Below, one piece after another: positions 58,675 to 64,000 of a stretch of 64,000 nt of DNA (positions are counted from its first letter, which is position 1; the number at the start of each line of letters is the position of its first letter). Source of the DNA: Sanghuangporus weigelae (lineage: Eukaryota > Basidiomycota > Agaricomycetes > Hymenochaetales > Hymenochaetaceae); contig CP137322.1 of assembly GCA_033182465.1 (NCBI GenBank), positions 620,001 through 684,000 on the forward strand. The letters run 5' to 3'. The notes beneath the pieces were generated by a model. The model saw only the letters and a program-made list of their open reading frames with translations. It did no database searches and had not been told where the DNA came from. The translations under genes and the position numbers were made by a program.

Positions 58675-59075
58675 CGCCGCTGTCGAGCATCTGACTCTCC
58701 GCGAGGATCAGTTTCGGGATCTGAAGGTGGCGATAAAAGCAATGGTCAGTGAACCGTTTTGGCCGACACCGCCAATGACGACGACGAGGGACGACTTACT
58801 GAGGGGAATTTCTGTAGTGGTCGTCGGTGGATGCTAAGCTTGCGACCGCCCGACAGAGCACGTATATCCGTGACAGTCACGGCATGCATGCCATCAAAAG
58901 TGTGACGCAAGCTCCCCATCCGTTCTCTTCACCATTTTGGGTCTATTTTATTTTCTGCTTTCCTACCGAAAAAGATATCGAGACAAATTAGTTGTGATGC
59001 ATCCATAAGTATTCCATCTTGACAAAACAGCGAAGCACAGTATGTACATTTCTATTCTAGCTAGCGACCTATATA
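58675..59075. promoter_or_regulatory. CCR4 upstream region and ERG19 3' flank
   Basis: 400 bp between two minus-strand genes. It must carry the CCR4 promoter. CGTGACAGTCACG near 58869 is a small inverted repeat. No exon seen. Confidence 0.4.
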
Positions 59076-60416
59076 TCAAACTTGCACTTTAGGCAAGCCT
59101 TCTGCATTCAGCAAAGCCTCTTCAGCACCTAGCACCCGTGGACCATCGCCGATGCGGGTGTGAATAAAGCTCTTGACTGCGCCTGGCTCGAATTTCTTCG
59201 ATACGGCCTCGTTGAAGCCCGACGGAAAAGCTCCCTTGGGCTGTTCACCTCCAAATAGACCAAAGACATCGTTAAATGGCTGGGCTTGCGGGAAATACGA
59301 AATAATAATTTGAACGATTTCTTTGATATTCTCCTCCGGAGCATAAATGACCGCATTTGGTCCTGCGTCGAACGTGTACGCGGCCTTTATCGATCCACCC
59401 GCGGCAACTGAAGCACGATTGTATTCCACAATCAACGCAATAATTGCACGGCTCACGTCGTTCATGTAGAAAATCGGAGGCTCGGTGTCAAGCGCGACGG
59501 CATGGAAGGAGTTCGAGTCTGCCATAGTGAGGCGTGCGAATTTGGGGAAGTCTCGCGCCTTGATCGCTTCGGAGATCGCACGCATACGCTCCGGTACGAC
59601 TACCTTGATGCGGTGCTGGAGCAGCGTCGACGTCTCGACTGTGCGTTGCATTCCAGATGTAGAGGACGTTCCCTTTTTGTCATCCGACACGACGCAAATC
59701 AAGGCATGTAAGTTCGGCCAGTGCGAGCGAGGCGCGACCTCGACAGCAAACGAGTCGCTTCCATCGGCTTTTGAGCCCATCTCCCACGCGACGAATCCAC
59801 CGAAGAGTGAGCGACATGCCGATCCGGAGCCTTGACGAGCGATCAAGGAAAGTTCGGACGGTGTAGCGGGTAACTCATAAAGAGCAGCTAGAGATGCAAC
59901 CAGAGCTGCGAATCCAGACGCAGAGGAAGCAAGGCCCGCTGCTGTCGGAAAGTTGTTGTACGATGCGATGTGCACGGGGTACTCCGAGATCTAGAAGACA
60001 AAAAGTGCATGTATGCGCGCGTTTAGTGTACCACGTTTACACAGCATGGAGGCTAGATGCTTACCTTTGCTGTTCCCTCCTTTTTCTCGACCTCACGACG
60101 AAGCCTTTTCAGTTCCGCGATACACGTCGCAAGACGTCCACCTTCCTTGATCTCTTCTTCTTTACCGTTCAACCAGAGTCTGTCATGCTTGAAGGACGGA
60201 TCGGCACGGGAGGTAGTCGTCGAACGGAGGTGATCTTGGTCGAGAGTGACCGACAGCGATGAGTTAGTCGGGAGAATGAGCTTCGTATCTCTCTTTCCCC
60301 AGTATCTGAATGAAATCGAATAAATTATTTGTGAAACTTAGTAGGATAAAAGAGTGATCCTACTTTATGCATGCGATATTGACTGGAGCAGAAGCTGTTG
60401 CCTGGTAGACTGTCAT
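59076..60416 (-). CDS. ERG19: Mevalonate diphosphate decarboxylase
   Basis: Exons 60416-60364, 60305-60065 and 59990-59076 give 402 residues, the normal length. A GHMP-kinase-fold enzyme: the N-terminus TASAPVNIACIK|YWGKRD carries the conserved Lys, then LPTNSSLSVTLDQDHLRSTT, the ATP-binding NNFPTAAGLASSASGFAALV, QGSGSACRSLFGGFVAWEMG and YTFDAGPNAVIYAPEE with the catalytic Asp. It converts mevalonate 5-diphosphate to isopentenyl diphosphate with ATP, the last step of the mevalonate pathway feeding ergosterol, dolichol and terpenoids. Frame and phases agree across all junctions. It is divergent to the gene at 60662, with 245 bp between starts. Confidence 0.95.
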
Positions 60417-60661
60417 CGTTGGTTGTAGCTAGGTATGAAGAGACAGCTATTCCGATGCGCTACCAGCCTGAGGAGGTTAAAGGGAAAGGGGAACCGTTGG
60501 GGAGTGGTTCGGTTCGAGCGATAGAGCCATCTTTATGGACGATTCAAATGTTTGATCGGCTTGATCGAGGATGATCAACAAAGATTGCAATTAATTTCCC
60601 ACGACTACAAATAAGCCTCTACTTCTTACTATTTATCTAACCTTGTCATCTCTGAACATCT
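60417..60661. promoter_or_regulatory. Divergent promoter region ERG19 / 60662 gene
   Basis: 245 bp shared by two genes reading outward. A direct GATCGGCTTGATCGAGGATGATC tract lies near 60554-60576. No clear TATA box on the ERG19 side. Confidence 0.4.
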
Positions 60662-61804
60662 ATGAGGATCCCTCCCTCTCTCCTCTGCACAACCAGCTCT
60701 TCAAACGGCTCTCGATTCAATGTTCTTCGTAGAAACCACCTTTCAATCCCAAAGCATGCGCCGGCGAGTTCATCCGCCCACTTCGGGTATTTCGTGAATC
60801 CCTTGCGACACGCTACGCCTCACCATCTCGCTGGGGCATTTTCATCTCCGATCGTGCAGTCTCGAAGGTACCATTTCAGAACCTCTGGGAATGTCAGGCC
60901 CAAGAGACGATCCGAATTCAATCCCAAACCCCAGCGAAGCTCCAACAAACCAAACAGGTCGAAGGAACCAGAATCCGAGAATGCCAGCCGGCCATTTACT
61001 GAGGTTCCCCAGCCAATTCCAGAAGACCCGCTGGAACCCCCGGGACGCGTCAAGGGCTGGCCGACACCAATCATAACTCAGTATGATGTCGACAAGTACT
61101 TGAGACCTTTATATAGACGCGGTTGGTCCATCGAGTATCGGCGCAAGAAGCATGAGGATGGAGATCGCTATTCTGTCCCTTCTCTGCAGCTGTATTTCGA
61201 GAATCTGGGCTGGAAAGAGTTTTTCGCTCTTGGTGAGTTTGTTGCGAAGCTCGAGAAAAGAGAGAAGGTGGGCTCTCCTACTGTCAAATGCACAACTTCG
61301 ATGTTTAATTTTGCTATTTTACAGCACAATGTCGAATGGAAATATATGGACCGCGCTGGTCTAGGTTTCAAATCCCTGCACGATCTCAAACTCCCACTCC
61401 CTTCCCCCGTTGTGCTCTTACTGCGCACGCACACCGCCGCTCTTCTGCGCAACAGTGGCGCAAATGACATTATCGAGGACCGTCTCGTATCCAAAACGAT
61501 AGAAGGCATCACATTGCGCGACATCCGTTTTGCCATCTTAATCGACGCGTTTCTGAGGCAGTATAACGCGGAGAAGTCTTCAAGATATCCCATCATGATC
61601 AGAAAAAGGATTGACGGACTGGAGAACGCTAATCGGCCGTTTAGGCTGGATGGATTGCTCACCGGTGCACCTCACTTATTTAAGCCGACGGTTTGGAGGA
61701 AGAGGAAGAGAGGTCCCAAGGAACTTACCGATTCAGAATTTTACTTGGGAAGCGATTGGTCTGCAGTCTTGGGTCAGGCGAAGGCGGAAAGTGAGCAACT
61801 TTGA
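60662..61804 (+). CDS. Probable mitochondrial protein, unknown function
   Basis: A single long exon of 380 residues. The N-terminus is rich in Arg/Ser/His without acidic residues (SSNGSRFNVLRRNHLSIPKH), as in mitochondrial targeting sequences. A Pro/Lys-rich linker leads to a folded C-terminal domain with YDVDKYLRPLYRRGWSIEYR, YFENLGWKEFFALGEFVAKL, FNFAILQHNVEWKYMDRAGL and IEGITLRDIRFAILIDAFLR. The aromatic FFALGEF segment and layout are faintly like pterin carbinolamine dehydratase folds, but the HHP motif is absent, so I do not assign that function. A GTGAGC donor 13 bp before the stop could splice into a further short exon, so the C-terminus may differ by a few residues. Confidence 0.7.
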   Translation: MRIPPSLLCTTSSSNGSRFNVLRRNHLSIPKHAPASSSAHFGYFVNPLRHATPHHLAGAFSSPIVQSRRYHFRTSGNVRPKRRSEFNPKPQRSSNKPNRSKEPESENASRPFTEVPQPIPEDPLEPPGRVKGWPTPIITQYDVDKYLRPLYRRGWSIEYRRKKHEDGDRYSVPSLQLYFENLGWKEFFALGEFVAKLEKREKVGSPTVKCTTSMFNFAILQHNVEWKYMDRAGLGFKSLHDLKLPLPSPVVLLLRTHTAALLRNSGANDIIEDRLVSKTIEGITLRDIRFAILIDAFLRQYNAEKSSRYPIMIRKRIDGLENANRPFRLDGLLTGAPHLFKPTVWRKRKRGPKELTDSEFYLGSDWSAVLGQAKAESEQL

Positions 61805-62310
61805 CGTCAATATGTCAAGAGAGCTCGGGAGCACGGGCAGGGTCGACACTCCGAGTCCAGCACGAACTCGTTCAAGTCGAGCGAATGTGGAACCGGGATA
61901 CGAGCCTACACAATCGATGCAGAAATTCTTCTGCTTTACTTATTCTGGGACGTTGGGTTCACTAACTAGACGGACGATCAATCTACTGTAGCCAGAAATA
62001 TCATTCAACTTTCCTGGCACTACCAGAAAATCCATCATTTCATTTGAGCTTCGCGTCTTACCGCGTAACCTATATTCAGAGTTCTGTGTTACTTGAATGA
62101 GATTCACTCTACTACAGATGGTTATAGATCCCGGTTCTATACAGTATAATACTGTTTTCCGTTTTCCCCAGCCAGAGACAGAAGGCGTCACGCTCTTTCA
62201 AGAAAATTGGACGTAACATCACGTGGAATGTGACATCAGGCGCGTCCGCGTGTCGCGTCGAACACTTTGACTTTAGCTTTCGAGTTCCAACTCACAATCA
62301 CCTCAAGAAC
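61805..62310. promoter_or_regulatory. Spacer with NSE4 promoter and CACGTG box
   Basis: 500 bp. A CACGTG at 62220-62225 lies 86 bp upstream of the NSE4 start, with GTGACATCAG following. The left half is the 3' flank of the gene ending at 61804. Confidence 0.45.
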
Positions 62311-63761
62311 ATGTCCAAGAACTCTCGAAACCGTAGACGGAGAGAAGAAGAGGAAGATGACGAAGAGATGGAAATCTCGATCGGAGCGACTCAGGATTAC
62401 GATGACGCCCTCATCTACGATCCGGACCAAGATCGGGACGAAAAACGCGCGTTGAGGCAACATTATAGGAAGCTTCAGGACAATGGTATGCATAGTGACT
62501 GTTGGGATGCGCGTACACGCCTGACTTACTGCCACAGAACTCCTGCTAAACCCAAATGCGATCAAAAGTGATAAATTGACGGAAATGGTGCAGACAGCAG
62601 ACACGCTCTTTGCAAGAGGCACGCAACTGCTTTCTTGATTCAGTGGAGTATATAATATGACCTTTCCTTTAATACTTAGTCAAAGGACCTCAGGAAGCAA
62701 CGCTCGACTCTTCATTTCTCGTGACTGCAGCAACGCTAGGCAATGCTAAAGCGCGTTCAATGCGTGCTGGTGCTGGTGGGCTCGACGTAGATGAACTCGT
62801 CGCCCGATTTTTCACTTTCATGGGCGGGCATAGACCCGGGGAAGAGCATTTGACGGAGGACGGCGAGAGCATCGATCCGGATGTTGAGGGTACTCATCCG
62901 CTTGACTGGGCGTCTCTTGGTAGGAAGGCACAAGCTAAGAGTCGGAGGGTGCCTGCTCAGGATTTCATGTAAGCCGTGAAGTGCTTTGTTTTACTTTGAT
63001 TGATGATTGAGAGCTATGTTTTAGGCTCGGTCCACTGATGGTCGAGGCAAAGAAGAGGGCAGTCGGGAAACGAGTTCAGCGCGAGAAAGCTGATGCCGTT
63101 GAGAAGCGACCAATCGAGGTCAGATGCCTTGAACTGATCTAAAACTCAAGTACTAAATGCACGATTGAATGTCAGCTCAAAGAAGATGACATCGAACACT
63201 CAGAAAATGAAACGACGAAGAATGTGGCTGCGGTACGTTTCACGGATTGAGTTCCTACTTCTCTTTTATTATACTGATCTGTTGGCCCGTCACATAGTTG
63301 GAACTTTTCTTGGAGAACCTCTCTGGACCGATAAACTTATTTCAACTCATAATCAATCCACAAAGTTTTGGACAGAGTGTAGAGAATCTGTTTTATCTCT
63401 CCTTTCTCATACGAGACGGAAAAGTCTCGCTTGAGTACTCGGAGCGGACGAATGAGCCGATGATCGGTAAGTAATTGCGCAATACCGAAGGACTATCCTA
63501 ACTAATTGTTATTCGATAGCGCTTGTTGAGCCACCTACTGATGAAGATTATGATCAAGGAGTGACAAAGAAGCAGATGATTCTGGAGCTGGACGTCGCCA
63601 TTTGGAAGGTAAGTCAAGTCCTAGGAATGCGTATCTCTTTCTAACGTAGATTTCTTTTTCTTCGTATAAAGAAAGCAATAGAAGTTTTCGACATTCAACA
63701 GCCAGCAATACCGACACGAAAACCGGCTAAAACAAAGTTGGGTGATAAATGGTACGGCTAG
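62311..63761 (+). CDS. NSE4: SMC5/6 complex kleisin subunit NSE4
   Basis: Eight exons (62311-62485, 62538-62618, 62680-62968, 63025-63118, 63176-63232, 63298-63466, 63520-63608, 63672-63761) give 347 residues. The acidic N-terminus precedes ALRQHYRKLQDN and MVQTADTLFARVKGPQEATL, the Nse3-binding and SMC6-neck region. DVDELVARFFTFMGG and HPLDWASLGRKA follow. The C-terminal winged helix INPQSFGQSVENLFYLSFLI-RDGKVSLEY is diagnostic of Nse4. NSE4 is the kleisin bridging the Smc5 and Smc6 heads in DNA repair and replication-fork stability. The second intron begins with GC (62619), a GC-AG intron needed to keep ARVKGP in frame. Confidence 0.92.
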
Positions 63762-64000
63762 AAATACGTCTCCTCTTGGATCTTCCCTGTTTTATCTAGC
63801 ATACATGTACATCCTGTAATGCAGCATAAATATCCAATTACAAGGTGCATATACCCTTTCAAGTTGAACTCGAGGATTGGTAGCAGGAAGGATGTGTCGA
63901 TCGCCCAAGAAAGGTAATGGCTGGACGCGTAACTCAACTTCTTGAGTGACGCGTCTCCTGCCTGAAGTGCAACGCGTCTTGCACTCTTACTATTCATTCA
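63762..64000. other. Right edge, NSE4 3' flank
   Basis: No exon recognised. ACGCGTC motifs occur several times between 63924 and 63980, possibly the promoter or end of a gene beyond the window. Confidence 0.35.

Noticed and set aside
60662-61804. Pterin-4a-carbinolamine dehydratase
   Set aside because: The characteristic HHP motif and spacing are missing. Resemblance is limited to aromatic residues around one helix.

Overview
The window is nuclear DNA from a filamentous basidiomycete, most likely an Agaricomycete. The genes carry many short introns (about 50-65 bp, GT/GC-AG, with CTRAY-like branch points). Promoters are compact. Several families are typical of mushroom-forming fungi: a DUF6533 seven-helix protein, OTT_1508-like deaminases, an arylesterase-like propeller and a GH92 mannosidase. 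The conserved genes are eukaryotic housekeeping genes. No rRNA gene, tRNA gene or CRISPR array was seen.

Left part (1-19 kb) is accessory and transposon-rich. A small spliced membrane protein (470-785) lies beside a young, incomplete Ty3/Gypsy-type LTR element (910-6359). Its two ~1.5 kb LTRs are in OPPOSITE orientation around a gag region. A further 98-bp LTR remnant lies at 7372-7469. Next come two tandem OTT_1508-like deaminase genes (7694-9393 and 10145-11707), an orphan last exon of a DUF6533 gene, an apparently complete DUF6533 gene (12539-14306), a membrane-anchored paraoxonase/arylesterase-like gene (14760-16220) and a decayed GH92 mannosidase gene (16933-19216).

Middle part (19.6-38.6 kb) is a block of conserved nuclear genes. 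On the minus strand are an unknown Ser/Thr-rich membrane protein, TFIID subunit TAF12, two small genes resembling the TAF12 N-terminal exon, and TFIID subunit TAF7. TAF7 shares a 164-bp bidirectional promoter with UTP25 (ribosome biogenesis, plus strand), which is followed by an MMTAG2-like gene. After a 3-kb orphan stretch comes a minus-strand Zn(II)2Cys6 transcription factor.

Right part (38.6-64 kb) has a 4-kb gene-free stretch, then minus-strand genes for a CLC chloride channel, a multi-pass membrane protein, topoisomerase III (with GRF and CCHC zinc modules), CCR4 deadenylase and mevalonate diphosphate decarboxylase (ERG19). Plus-strand genes for a probable mitochondrial protein and NSE4 (SMC5/6 complex) close the window.

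Functional themes are basal transcription (TAF12, TAF7), RNA metabolism (UTP25, CCR4), genome stability (TOP3, NSE4) and a transposon-adjacent accessory island with paired deaminases. All exon boundaries were read by eye from splice signals, frame continuity and family conservation.
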